Shown here: one piece after another, positions 8,191 through 16,750 of the stretch
Numbering within the stretch: the stretch's first letter is position 1
Layout: each line of letters begins with the position of its first letter
Source of the DNA: Marinifilum_A sediminis
GTDB lineage: Bacteria > Bacteroidota > Bacteroidia > Bacteroidales > Marinifilaceae
Direction: 5' to 3'
DNA: 64,000 nucleotides
NCBI GenBank assembly: GCA_947496465.1
Contig: CANMCX010000004.1
Coordinates: forward strand, 1-64,000
Notes under the pieces: model-generated
Databases searched by the model: none
Told to the model about the DNA's origin: nothing
The model's input: only the letters and a program-made list of their open reading frames with translations
Translations under genes and position numbers: made by a program

Positions 8191-8868
8191 TTATTGTTGT
8201 GATAAATAAGGTGATTGCTCAAACATTTGGTCGATACCTTCCAGCATTCTCTCATCAAGCCCGTAAGAAGCAATTCCATTGAATAAGCCATTCCAAATTA
8301 CAGGAACATGATTCTCTTCATCAATCTGAACTGGCTGAATCATATCCACAACTAAGGTTCCCGTTGAGTAAGAATACACTCCCCAGTATGGAGGGTAATA
8401 AGGCGAATATCCAGGTCCAATCCATGGAAAACCCCAATATCCCCAATCATACCAATCCCAGTAATCATACCAATCTCCTGGGTACGGATAAACGGCATAA
8501 ATATCTCTCTCCATTAAACTGATCGTTACAATTACATCAGGATCTTCAGATCCATCCGCATTTTCTTCCAATCGAATATATCCCATCTTCTCGAAATTTT
8601 CAGCAACCTGCTTTAATACCGCTTCATCAAATTCTTCTCTTGATTCTGATTTTATACTTACCTCAGGTACATAAACAACTGTATCTGGCATCACATAAGT
8701 TTGAACACCTTCAAAGTCAAAACTCTCGTCATATCTTGTTACGATTGTATCCAATTCATCAACATATTCAGCTCCCTCATCATCACATGACGCCAAAAGT
8801 GCCATACTCATCATAGTTATTCCTAACAAATAAATACTACGATATCTCTTCTTAATTGAATTTCTCAT
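8191..8868 (-). CDS. DUF4136-type lipoprotein
   Basis: A 225-residue protein with a lipoprotein signal and lipobox LLASC (Cys at about 28). A DUF4136-like domain follows: a beta-strand start around YDESFDFEGVQTY, a helix with the pattern AVLKQVAENFEKMGY, then DPDVIVTISL. A Tyr/Trp/Pro/Gly-rich loop at about 130-160 is typical of these proteins. It is anchored to a membrane on the periplasmic side. Function is unknown. It is paired with a barrel protein downstream. Confidence 0.8.
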   Translation of the reverse strand: MRNSIKKRYRSIYLLGITMMSMALLASCDDEGAEYVDELDTIVTRYDESFDFEGVQTYVMPDTVVYVPEVSIKSESREEFDEAVLKQVAENFEKMGYIRLEENADGSEDPDVIVTISLMERDIYAVYPYPGDWYDYWDWYDWGYWGFPWIGPGYSPYYPPYWGVYSYSTGTLVVDMIQPVQIDEENHVPVIWNGLFNGIASYGLDERMLEGIDQMFEQSPYLSQQ

Positions 8869-9014
8869 TTTCTAAATTTTAATCATTCTACAATTACTAT
8901 TTCATCCGGATTCACCTGACAGAATGCAAATTACAGACCAAAAAAATCAGATATTTAAAGTTGTCGACCAACTCAAATGGAACGTCGTTCAACACAATAA
9001 GATCGAAGGCAAAC

Positions 9015-9045
9015 AAAAAAAGTCCCTCTCGATATGAGAAGGACT
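9015..9045 (-). terminator. intrinsic terminator of the yqhD/DJ-1 operon
   Basis: A 10-bp stem (AGTCCCTCTC / GAGAAGGACT, one wobble pair) with a 5-nt loop and a following run of T on the minus strand. Confidence 0.75.
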
Positions 9046-9069
9046 TTTCATTCCATTTGTTATAATTTC

Positions 9070-10224
9070 TTATAAACGAGCTTCTAAAATTTCGGCAACA
9101 TCCGTTACTGCAACATCTGGAAGCATACCAACATATCCTCTTTCTTTGAATCGATTCGAAATGATATCAATGCTATCCTGTCCAACATTGTGATCACTCA
9201 AACGAGTAGCGATACCAACACTTTGGAAGAATTCTTCTGTTTTCTGAATTGCCAATGTTTTTCTCTCCTCATCAGAACCTTCAGTAATATTCCAAACTCT
9301 TTCGGCATACTGCAATAGTTTCTCCCCTCTTTGTTCTTTCAGTTGAGTCAACAATCCAGGAAGAACAATTGCCAAAGTTACGGCATGATCAATACCATGG
9401 AAAGCGGTTAGTTCGTGACCAATCATATGAGTAGCCCAATCACTCTTAACACCCATTCCAATCAAACCATTTAATGCCATGGTAGCTGCCCACATCAAGT
9501 TGGCTCTGTTCTCATAATCTGGAGTCTCGGTAGCTACTGCCTTAGGACCTTCTTCAATTAGGGTCAATAACAAACCTTCGGCAAAACGATCCTGAACTGG
9601 TGAATTAACTGGGTAAGTCAAATACTGCTCCATTACATGAACGTAAGCATCTACAATACCATTTGTAATTTGTCTCATTGGCAAAGAGTAAGTTGTTTCC
9701 GGATCTAAGACTGAAAATTTAGGAAACAACAACGGATTACCAAAAGCCATCTTTTCTTTTGTAGCTGCTTTGGTAATTACCCCGCCACTATTCATTTCCG
9801 AACCAGTTGCTGCAAGAGTAAGTACTGCTCCTATTTCGACAGCAGAATCAATATTTGCTCTTTTAGCCAAAATATCCCACTCATCTTCACCTTTATAGTT
9901 AGCTGCTGCTGCAATAAACTTAGTTCCGTCCAATACGGAACCTCCACCAACTGCCAAAAGAAAGTCAATCTTTTCATCACGTACGATATCAACTGCCTTC
10001 ATTAAGGTCTCAAAATGAGGATTAGGCTCAATACCACCAAATTCAGTTACATTAAAATCTTTTAATGCTTCCATAACCTGATCGTAAACACCATTTTTTT
10101 TAATGCTTCCGCCACCATAAGTCATTAATATTTTAGCATCCTTAGAAATGTGCTTATCTAATTCAGCAATTTTTCCTTTTCCAAATAATACCGTTACCGG
10201 ATTGTAAAAATCAAAATTTTCCAT
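9070..10224 (-). CDS. yqhD: iron-containing alcohol dehydrogenase, YqhD-type aldehyde reductase
   Basis: A 384-residue group III dehydrogenase, close to E. coli YqhD in length and start (NFDFYNPVTVLFGKGKI). Nucleotide-binding motifs GGGSIKKNG and AVGGGSVLDGTKFIA are present. The metal-ligand region shows DAYVHVMEQY, GHELTAFHG and GIDHAVTLAIV. YqhD reduces short-chain aldehydes with NADPH. It is encoded 24 bases after a DJ-1/PfpI gene, and a LysR regulator is divergent from that pair, which fits an aldehyde-stress response. The E. coli yqhD regulator is AraC-type, so the control here differs. Confidence 0.9.
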   Translation of the reverse strand: MENFDFYNPVTVLFGKGKIAELDKHISKDAKILMTYGGGSIKKNGVYDQVMEALKDFNVTEFGGIEPNPHFETLMKAVDIVRDEKIDFLLAVGGGSVLDGTKFIAAAANYKGEDEWDILAKRANIDSAVEIGAVLTLAATGSEMNSGGVITKAATKEKMAFGNPLLFPKFSVLDPETTYSLPMRQITNGIVDAYVHVMEQYLTYPVNSPVQDRFAEGLLLTLIEEGPKAVATETPDYENRANLMWAATMALNGLIGMGVKSDWATHMIGHELTAFHGIDHAVTLAIVLPGLLTQLKEQRGEKLLQYAERVWNITEGSDEERKTLAIQKTEEFFQSVGIATRLSDHNVGQDSIDIISNRFKERGYVGMLPDVAVTDVAEILEARL

Positions 10225-10248
10225 CTTTATCTATTTATTTTATAATTA

Positions 10249-10920
10249 TTATTTCTTCTTTAAAGCTTTTACCAATTCCTTAGCCATCAACAGATCTGAT
10301 GCTGGATTTTGTCCTGTAATTAGTCGTTCATCAACTACAACATATTCCTGCCAATTGGCAGCACATGAGTAATTGGCACCTTTCTCTTTTAAGGCATCTT
10401 CTAACAAAAAAGGAACCTTTGTATCAGTTCCAATAGCAATTTCTTCGCAATTGCTAAAGCCAGTTACATTTTTCCCATCAACAAGAAATTTGCCCTTAGA
10501 TGTTTTCACATTTAACAACCCAGCTCCTCCGTGACAAACTGCGCATACAAACCCTCCATTTTCGTATATATTCCCAGCAATTCCCGCTATTTCTCTATTA
10601 TGTGGTAAATCAAAAACGACTCCATGACCTCCTGGAAAATAAATGGCATCATAATCCTTAGGATTTACCTCACTAGGTAATTTTGATGCAAAAAATTTCT
10701 CACCTGCCTCTTTATCCTTTAAGAAACTTTGAACTTTAGGATCATCCAAATCCAATTTTTTAACTGGAACTGTACCTCCTTTAGGAGATATAAAATCTAT
10801 ATCTATTCCATTTTTAATTAAATGAAAATAGGGTACTGCTACCTCTAACACATAGCATCCAGATTCCCATCCATTCTCATCTTTAAAATGACTTGTTAAA
10901 GCAAACAATACTTTTGGCAT
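10249..10920 (-). CDS. DJ-1/PfpI-family protein (Hsp31-like glyoxalase III/deglycase type)
   Basis: Starting at the ATG of MPKVLFAL gives 223 residues. A GTG 24 bases upstream overlaps the predicted -7 box and is less likely. The nucleophile elbow reads VCAVCHGGAGLL, with the cysteine followed by His as in Hsp31/HchA-type proteins, and FPGGHG precedes it. Related proteins act as methylglyoxal glyoxalase III, and this enzyme probably removes reactive carbonyls in the cytoplasm. It leads the operon with the YqhD-type reductase. Confidence 0.85.
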   Translation of the reverse strand: MPKVLFALTSHFKDENGWESGCYVLEVAVPYFHLIKNGIDIDFISPKGGTVPVKKLDLDDPKVQSFLKDKEAGEKFFASKLPSEVNPKDYDAIYFPGGHGVVFDLPHNREIAGIAGNIYENGGFVCAVCHGGAGLLNVKTSKGKFLVDGKNVTGFSNCEEIAIGTDTKVPFLLEDALKEKGANYSCAANWQEYVVVDERLITGQNPASDLLMAKELVKALKKK

Positions 10921-10943
10921 AACTTTCCTGAAATATTTTAACA

Positions 10944-10951
10944 CAAATTTA
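10944..10951 (-). promoter_or_regulatory. candidate -7 box for the DJ-1/yqhD operon
   Basis: On the minus strand it reads TAAATTTG, followed by T, a perfect TAnnTTTG match 23 bases from the ATG at 10920. The divergent LysR gene starts 65 bases away, so one shared control region serves both. Confidence 0.5.
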
Positions 10952-11015
10952 AGACCTTCTCATGTATAAATAAAGTTATTCTTTTTATACTTTTATATAA
11001 ATTTATTTATTCGAC

Positions 11016-11912
11016 ATGGTGAATCTTGAATGGTACAGAACATTTAAAGCAATATATGAACGAGGCACATTAACTGGTGCAGCTGAAACTTTACTACTTA
11101 CACAACCTGGAGTTAGTCAACAGCTTACTGCACTCGAAACTTATATGGGTGTAAAATTGTTTGAGCGTAAACCTCGAAAAATGTTACCAACACCTCATGG
11201 AATTCAGTTGTACAATCAAATTGAAGATGCCATAATCAGATTGGAAAAAACCGAAGAGAATTTTAAGCGAAGAACCTTAAAAAATAGACCTACTGCCAGA
11301 GTTGGAATGCCCATGGAAATGTTTAGTTATGCATTTGCATCCATATTGGATCAACTAGACATGAATGTTGAGTTCACTTTTGGAGAAACCGAAAACCTGC
11401 AGGATAAATTATTCAAAAAGCAACTGGATTTAATTATTACCACACTACAACACAATTATCAAAACATTGAATACAGACATTTGTGCAGAGAAGCAGTGAT
11501 TTTAATATGTAGTAAAGATTTGGATACAGTTCCTTTTAATCGCTTTATTTATGAGAAAAAAGTAGATGAAGCTGAAAAATGGCTTAGCGAACAAAATTGG
11601 TACTCCTATTCTCATAAAATGGAAACCATTAAATCATTTTGGATGGACAATTTCAAAAAACGTCCTTATTTTAAACCCAGGTATGTCATTCCAAATCTTA
11701 CTGCAATTTTGAGTGCAATTCAACAAAACGAAGGTTTGTGTTTGTTACCTTTAAGTGTTTGCAATGAATTGTTAGAAACTGGAACAATTAAGGAATTGTG
11801 GCAAGGAGTGCAAACCACGTACTACGATAAATATTTCGCGATCCAGACTCAAAGTAAAAACCTAAAACAAGTAGAAGAAATTATAGATAAAATAATAAGT
11901 AATAGTAAATAA
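11016..11912 (+). CDS. LysR-family transcriptional regulator
   Basis: The 298-residue protein has an N-terminal winged helix (about 3-62; TGAAETLLLTQPGVSQQLTALE, then GVKLFER). A type 2 periplasmic-binding-like effector domain follows from about 90. It is divergent from the DJ-1/yqhD operon, the classic position for a LysR activator of its neighbour. It is followed after 6 bases by an Spx/ArsC-like gene, so the two are co-transcribed. The effector is unknown; an electrophile or aldehyde is plausible from the neighbours. Confidence 0.9.
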   Translation: MVNLEWYRTFKAIYERGTLTGAAETLLLTQPGVSQQLTALETYMGVKLFERKPRKMLPTPHGIQLYNQIEDAIIRLEKTEENFKRRTLKNRPTARVGMPMEMFSYAFASILDQLDMNVEFTFGETENLQDKLFKKQLDLIITTLQHNYQNIEYRHLCREAVILICSKDLDTVPFNRFIYEKKVDEAEKWLSEQNWYSYSHKMETIKSFWMDNFKKRPYFKPRYVIPNLTAILSAIQQNEGLCLLPLSVCNELLETGTIKELWQGVQTTYYDKYFAIQTQSKNLKQVEEIIDKIISNSK

Positions 11913-11918
11913 AAGAAA

Positions 11919-12275
11919 ATGAAAAAAATATATCACCTTGGAAATTGCACAACTTGTCAACGCATTATTAAGGAATTGAATTTAGATTCTGAAATTGTAC
12001 AACAAGACATTAAATTGGATAAAATAACATCTGAACAATTGGAAGAGATGGCTAAACTATCCGGTTCTTATGAGAGTTTATTTAGCCGCCGCGCTATGAA
12101 ATACAAAGAACTTGGGCTTAAAGATCAAAATTTAACCGAAGATGATTATAAGAATTACATTCTATCTGAATACACATTTTTGAAACGACCAGTCCTTTTA
12201 ATCAATGATAAAATATTTATTGGCAACTCGAAAAAGACCGTTGAAAATGCTAAAACGGAACTAGAATCCAATTAA
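11919..12275 (+). CDS. ArsC/Spx-family thioredoxin-fold protein
   Basis: A 118-residue protein of the ArsC/Spx/YffB superfamily. The redox motif C9-TT-C12 follows the first strand (KKIYHLGNC). The family features SRRAMKYKELGL (the RR region) and KRPVLLINDKIFIGN (cis-Pro segment and glycine turn) are present. The CxxC arrangement is more Spx-like than classic glutaredoxin-coupled ArsC. It follows the LysR gene and lies far from the ars operon. A thiol-redox or regulatory role in the same stress response is inferred. Confidence 0.8.
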   Translation: MKKIYHLGNCTTCQRIIKELNLDSEIVQQDIKLDKITSEQLEEMAKLSGSYESLFSRRAMKYKELGLKDQNLTEDDYKNYILSEYTFLKRPVLLINDKIFIGNSKKTVENAKTELESN

Positions 12276-12408
12276 AGAAGAACTTCCTTAATTTTGTAAA
12301 TAGATGATTAAATAATAACTTATGCCTTGTTATTCAAAGAAATTACTTCGAATAACACCTATTTAAAGATCTTTTTACAATTGATTCTTAACCTTAAAAC
12401 TTTTACAT

Positions 12409-12753
12409 ATGCCCTATTTAAAAGTTCAAACTAACAAAAGTTTTTCAAGCAGAAAACAACAAGATTTTCTGAAAGAATGCTCCACATTAATTTCTTTCGA
12501 ACTGGGAAAACCAGAGAAATATGTAATGACAGCATTTGAGCCTAAAATTGAGATGACCTTAGGAGGAATGGATGATCCAGCCATTTTTCTTCAACTAAAA
12601 AGTATCGGATTACCAGATACTAAAACAAAAGATTTATCGAATAAGTTTGCGTGTTTGGCTGAAGAGAAGCTAAAAATTCCAAAAGACAGAGTGTATGTTG
12701 AATTTATGGATGTGCCAAGAGGCTTTTGGGGCTGGAATGGAATTCTATTTTAA
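12409..12753 (+). CDS. MIF/phenylpyruvate tautomerase-family protein
   Basis: A 114-residue protein with Pro directly after the initiator Met (the catalytic N-terminal proline after Met removal). The MIF-type ending (VYVEFMDVPRGFWGWNG) is present. It would form a trimer and tautomerise keto/enol substrates such as phenylpyruvate. The CxxC of vertebrate MIF is absent. It is separated by 133 bases from the upstream gene, so it may have its own promoter. Confidence 0.88.
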   Translation: MPYLKVQTNKSFSSRKQQDFLKECSTLISFELGKPEKYVMTAFEPKIEMTLGGMDDPAIFLQLKSIGLPDTKTKDLSNKFACLAEEKLKIPKDRVYVEFMDVPRGFWGWNGILF

Positions 12754-12811
12754 TTTAAAACGTTTGAAAAATAATTTTCAGTTAATTTTTTAACAATTTG
12801 AAAGTATTTTA

Positions 12812-12840
12812 TTGTTTTTATTCGGATTTTATACATCTTT
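12812..12840 (+). promoter_or_regulatory. candidate promoter of the lysine operon leader
   Basis: TTG (12812-12814), a 17-base spacer, then TACATCTTT (12832-12840), an imperfect match to the TTG / TAnnTTTG promoter type. It lies about 24 bases upstream of the leader peptide. Confidence 0.3.
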
Positions 12841-12863
12841 ACATCAGAAATTAAAAAAAAGAG

Positions 12864-12920
12864 ATGACGATATTAGTTTACAAACACAAGAAACAGATTA
12901 AACGCAATAAACAGTTGTGA
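12864..12920 (+). CDS. lysL-like: lysine-rich leader peptide (putative attenuator peptide)
   Basis: An 18-codon open frame (MTILVYKHKKQIKRNKQL). Five of 18 residues are Lys, including one adjacent pair and one K-H-K-K cluster, with two more basic residues. It is preceded by an A-rich/GAG sequence that can serve for initiation. It ends 42 bases before an intrinsic terminator, which lies upstream of aspartokinase and diaminopimelate decarboxylase. By analogy with leader-peptide attenuation, stalling at Lys codons when charged tRNA-Lys is scarce would prevent terminator formation. The peptide is short and the codon bias is partly what AT-rich DNA gives, so this remains inference. The suffix '-like' marks an analogy, not an established name. 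Confidence 0.5.
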   Translation: MTILVYKHKKQIKRNKQL

Positions 12921-12962
12921 TAAAACTTGTATGTAGAATAATGTAACGCTCATAAAATATAG

Positions 12963-12992
12963 AAGCCTGCAGAAATTCTGCAGGCTTTTTTT
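12963..12992 (+). terminator. intrinsic terminator upstream of lysC (candidate attenuator)
   Basis: A perfect 12-bp stem (AAGCCTGCAGAA / TTCTGCAGGCTT) closes almost without a loop and is followed by a T run. It lies between the leader peptide and lysC. It may instead simply end the tautomerase transcript, but that stop lies 210 bases away. Confidence 0.85.
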
Positions 12993-13076
12993 GAACTTAT
13001 AATTCTAAAAAACATAGTAAAGCAAATACAATAACAAACACTCCAATTGAATTGGATTACAAAAAACTATTAACCA

Positions 13077-14387
13077 ATGAGAGTTTTAAAATTTGGCGGA
13101 ACATCAGTAGGTTCGCCTGAAAGAATTAAAAATTTGGCTCAACTTGTCCAGACGGATGAGTCCAGAATTATCGTTTTATCAGCAATGGCAGGAACCACAA
13201 ATGCCCTGGTTGAAATTACGGAACTATTGTATCAGGAACAGAATGATTTAGCTAACGAAAAGATCACTGAATTAGAACAGCAATATAGAGATAGAATAGA
13301 TGATTTATATGCAAGCGAAGAATATAAATCAAAAGGAAATGAGCTAATTACATCTCATTTTAATTACATCCGAAATTTTGTTTTCCGAAGCTTTACCACA
13401 CTTCAGGAAAAGGCGATATTGGCTCAGGGAGAATTGATTTCAACTGCAATGTTTCACTACTATTTGTCAGAATCTGGAGTTAATTCAGTATTCCTACCTG
13501 CCCTAAACTTTATGAGAATAGATAAGGATGGTGAACCAGATTATTTCTATATCAAAGAAAATTTAGACAGAATTCTTAGCGAAGAAACAGAACACAATCT
13601 ATACATTACTCAGGGTTTTATTTGTAGAAATGTTTATGGCGAGATCGACAATTTAAAGAGAGGTGGAAGTGACTACACAGCCTCATTGATAGGATCTGTT
13701 TTGCAATCAGAAGAGGTTCAAATTTGGACTGATATAGATGGGTTTCACAACAACGATCCAAGATATGTTGAAAATACCAAAGCACTTGAACAATTATCCT
13801 TCGACGAAGCTGCTGAGTTAGCCTATTTTGGTGCTAAAATTATGCACCCTTCGAGTATCATGCCTTGTAAATCACAAAGTGTACCTGTACGCTTAAAAAA
13901 CACTCTAAGTCCAACAGATGCAGGAACCTTAATCTCCAATGATCTGGTTGGAAAAGGGATTAAAGCTATTGCTGCTAAAGATGGAATTACAGCAATCAAA
14001 ATTAAATCGGGTCGTATGCTTTTAGCTTACGGATTCTTGCGCAAAGTTTTTGAAGTATTCGAAATTTACAAGACTCCGATAGACATGATTACCACATCGG
14101 AAGTTGCCGTTTCTTTAACTATTGACGATAATTCGAATTTGAAGGAAATAGAAAGCGAATTGGCTAAATACGGAAGCGTTGAAATAGATCAAAATCAATC
14201 AATTATTTGTATTGTTGGTGATTTTATTTCGGAATCAGCAGGAAGTGCTAAGAAAGTTCTTGGTGCCCTAGAAAACATCCCTTTGCGTATGATTTCATAT
14301 GGCGGAAGCAAACACAATATCTCGGTATTAGTAAATCAGGAAGACAAGATTGCTGCTCTTCAGGCATTAAGTAGTCAATTGTTCTAA
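13077..14387 (+). CDS. lysC: aspartate kinase (monofunctional)
   Basis: A 436-residue aspartokinase. Kinase motifs are KFGGTSVGS at the N-terminus, the substrate/ATP segment GGSDYTASLIG and WTDIDGFHNNDPR. Two C-terminal ACT domains (about 300-436) are expected to bind the feedback amino acid. It catalyses the first step from aspartate toward lysine, threonine and methionine. The next gene, lysA, is 27 bases downstream, which ties this isozyme to lysine. No homoserine dehydrogenase domain is fused, unlike ThrA. Confidence 0.95.
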   Translation: MRVLKFGGTSVGSPERIKNLAQLVQTDESRIIVLSAMAGTTNALVEITELLYQEQNDLANEKITELEQQYRDRIDDLYASEEYKSKGNELITSHFNYIRNFVFRSFTTLQEKAILAQGELISTAMFHYYLSESGVNSVFLPALNFMRIDKDGEPDYFYIKENLDRILSEETEHNLYITQGFICRNVYGEIDNLKRGGSDYTASLIGSVLQSEEVQIWTDIDGFHNNDPRYVENTKALEQLSFDEAAELAYFGAKIMHPSSIMPCKSQSVPVRLKNTLSPTDAGTLISNDLVGKGIKAIAAKDGITAIKIKSGRMLLAYGFLRKVFEVFEIYKTPIDMITTSEVAVSLTIDDNSNLKEIESELAKYGSVEIDQNQSIICIVGDFISESAGSAKKVLGALENIPLRMISYGGSKHNISVLVNQEDKIAALQALSSQLF

Positions 14388-14414
14388 TGTTACACTTTCA
14401 ACCAATTTTTGATC

Positions 14415-15578
14415 ATGTTCAACAGTAAGAGAATAGAAAAATTCAATAATATAGATACTCCATTCTATTTCTATGATATGAATATTTTGGAGCAAACTCT
14501 TAATACAATTCAAAACGAATCCTCTAAGTATGGATATCATGTTCACTATGCCGTAAAGGCAAATGCAAATCACGATATCATGAAAAAAATTCAATCCTAT
14601 GGATTTGGTGCCGATTGTGTGAGTGGTAATGAAATCAACCGATCTTTAGAATGTGGATTTACATCGGATAAGATCGTTTATGCAGGTGTAGGTAAATCAG
14701 ATAAAGAAATACGAACTGCTCTTGATTCTGATATATTTTGCTTCAATTGTGAATCGATACCAGAAATGGAATTGATTAACGAATTAGCAGAAGAAGCGGG
14801 TAAGACAGCAAGAATTGCCATTCGTATCAACCCGAATGTAAATGCCAATACACACCATTACATTACAACTGGAATTGAAGAGAATAAATTTGGAATTAAC
14901 CGATGGGAATTCGAAAGTGTTTTAGAAAATCTGCAAGTACTAAAAAACCTTAAACTAATTGGTTTACACTTTCATATTGGATCTCAAATAACCGACTTAA
15001 GTGTTTTTAAAGGTCTTTGTTTAAGAATTAATGAAATTCAGGAATGGTTTACCAATCGACAAGTATTCGTAGACCATATTAATGTAGGAGGAGGATTTGG
15101 AGTTGATTATGAAAATCCAGATGAAAATCCAATTCCTGATTTTCCAACATTCTTTGGAATCTTTGATGAATTTTTGAATTTAAAACAAAAACAAGAACTT
15201 CACTTTGAACTAGGACGTTCGGTTGTAGCCCAGTGTGGAAGTGTTATTTCTAAAGTTCTTTACGTTAAAAATGGTGTGAACACCAAGTTCGCCATTTTAG
15301 ATGCTGGAATGACAGAATTATTACGACCTGCACTTTATCAAGCCTATCACAAAATTGAAAATATTAGTTCCAATGGTTCTATCGATAAATATGATGTGGT
15401 TGGACCTATTTGCGAATCATCCGATTGTTTTGGTAAATCTGTAGATTTGCCTGCAACTAAAAGGAATGATTTAATTGCCATAAGAACTACAGGAGCCTAT
15501 GGTGAGGCAATGGCTTCAAGATATAATTTAAGAGATATTGCTAGCTCGATATTCTCAAATAAAATAGATTCAATTTAA
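14415..15578 (+). CDS. lysA: diaminopimelate decarboxylase
   Basis: A 387-residue fold-type III PLP enzyme. The Schiff-base lysine is K48 in HYAVKAN, the phosphate-binding glycine cluster is NVGGGFGVDY, and the active-site motifs are ELGRSVV and GPICESSDCFG, with the C-terminal GAYGEAMASRYN. The ATG at 14415 is preferred over a TTG two codons earlier. It performs the last step of lysine synthesis, meso-DAP to lysine plus CO2. It is co-transcribed with aspartokinase and ends at a strong terminator. Confidence 0.94.
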   Translation: MFNSKRIEKFNNIDTPFYFYDMNILEQTLNTIQNESSKYGYHVHYAVKANANHDIMKKIQSYGFGADCVSGNEINRSLECGFTSDKIVYAGVGKSDKEIRTALDSDIFCFNCESIPEMELINELAEEAGKTARIAIRINPNVNANTHHYITTGIEENKFGINRWEFESVLENLQVLKNLKLIGLHFHIGSQITDLSVFKGLCLRINEIQEWFTNRQVFVDHINVGGGFGVDYENPDENPIPDFPTFFGIFDEFLNLKQKQELHFELGRSVVAQCGSVISKVLYVKNGVNTKFAILDAGMTELLRPALYQAYHKIENISSNGSIDKYDVVGPICESSDCFGKSVDLPATKRNDLIAIRTTGAYGEAMASRYNLRDIASSIFSNKIDSI

Positions 15579-15588
15579 GGAATAATTT

Positions 15589-15620
15589 AAGGCAATATTC
15601 GTTATGGATATTGCCTTTCT
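15589..15620. terminator. bidirectional terminator between lysA and the convergent gene
   Basis: A 10-bp stem (AAGGCAATAT / ATATTGCCTT) with flanking A and T tracts, at the converging ends of lysA and the minus-strand outer-membrane gene. Confidence 0.75.
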
Positions 15621-16681
15621 CACTTTAAACCAATCTTTTTGAGTAATGTTTTAGAAGGTACAATAAACAAGGAAAGATTATAAAACATACCTCCTTTTGC
15701 ATAAGAATCAATGATATTATTCTCGTTGGTAAGCTTACTTCCCGATAAACTAAAAGTGTGATTTTTGTTAGTCACATCAAAATTAATATTTGTTCTGTAA
15801 CCACTCTCCAATGATAACCACAACCAATCTGTAATTCCCTTATCAATCTCTATTGAGAAGTTCACATCGGACCTTCTCAATTCTAATGTTTTAAAATCAT
15901 TTAATGCAGGATCATCTAAGTGTATACTGTAACTTCCTCCTTTCAAGTAGGTTTTTGCATTGATAAAACAAAGCTTAGAAGCCTGATAACGCAACTTTAT
16001 TTTTGCTGGTAAAAATGCTTCCACACCCCACTTGTCAGCAAAGGTGTGATTGTAAGCAAATACTGGGAAAATTAAAGGATCTCCAAAAGTATATGAAAAT
16101 GCAACTCCTACACCCCATGATTTATACTTGTTTACCTTCCAACCAATAAGTGGAGAAACCTCCATTTTTAAAAAGGTGTATTTACTTACGTTTCCAATAT
16201 GTTCTTTCCAGTAATCGCCCTTTAATTTTGCATTGAAACGAACCATGAAATACTTGTTTCTTCTCAGTTGAGTCATCAAATATATACTCCCTCCAAGGCT
16301 TTTTAAATTTTTATCATCAAGACTTCGATACAATGGATAACTAGTACTTTCAATATTTTTAAAGTGTATTTCTTCGTCACTATATTCGAAACTACCTGCG
16401 ATTTTTAGATTTTTTTTCAGCCAAATGGGAAAGCGCAGTTTGGTTTTAAAAACCCGATTGTAATCAATTTCTCCCTCCCCTTTACCATAAATATCCGAAT
16501 TTGATCCAATATCAAAATTCGAATTCGCATGATATGACACTTCAAATCCTCTTACTGGTCCTACTCCATCTACACTTGGGTTCCAATCATAGTTGGTAGA
16601 ATCTGATTCGATTTGAGCTATCACCGAATTCCCAAATAAAATCACTAAAGATAGTAATAGGAGAAGTTTATTGAAATTCAT
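15620..16681 (-). CDS. outer-membrane protein, DUF6268-like
   Basis: A 353-residue protein with a signal peptide (about 1-22, ending VIAQ) and long alternating hydrophobic/polar strands consistent with a beta-barrel. The proximal GPVRGFEVSYHAN strand and overall length resemble the DUF6268 family of Bacteroidota outer-membrane proteins. I recall that family rather than having tested the match. It stands alone, convergent with lysA and 69 bases from the patatin-type gene upstream. Function is unknown. Confidence 0.65.
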   Translation of the reverse strand: MNFNKLLLLLSLVILFGNSVIAQIESDSTNYDWNPSVDGVGPVRGFEVSYHANSNFDIGSNSDIYGKGEGEIDYNRVFKTKLRFPIWLKKNLKIAGSFEYSDEEIHFKNIESTSYPLYRSLDDKNLKSLGGSIYLMTQLRRNKYFMVRFNAKLKGDYWKEHIGNVSKYTFLKMEVSPLIGWKVNKYKSWGVGVAFSYTFGDPLIFPVFAYNHTFADKWGVEAFLPAKIKLRYQASKLCFINAKTYLKGGSYSIHLDDPALNDFKTLELRRSDVNFSIEIDKGITDWLWLSLESGYRTNINFDVTNKNHTFSLSGSKLTNENNIIDSYAKGGMFYNLSLFIVPSKTLLKKIGLK

Positions 16682-16750
16682 GCAAATTCTACTTTATTAA
16701 ATTTAAATCTTACCAATCAAAACGAGAACAATTAATTTTTAGTATTTCTA

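Noticed and set aside
11919..12275. Second arsenate reductase belonging to the ars operon
   Set aside because: It is a CxxC Spx/ArsC-like protein co-transcribed with a LysR gene nearly 5 kb away on the other strand. The ars operon already has a complete thioredoxin-type ArsC.
12864..12992. Lysine riboswitch upstream of lysC
   Set aside because: The leader is far shorter than a lysine riboswitch and shows only one strong hairpin, the terminator. The lysine-rich leader frame is the better explanation.
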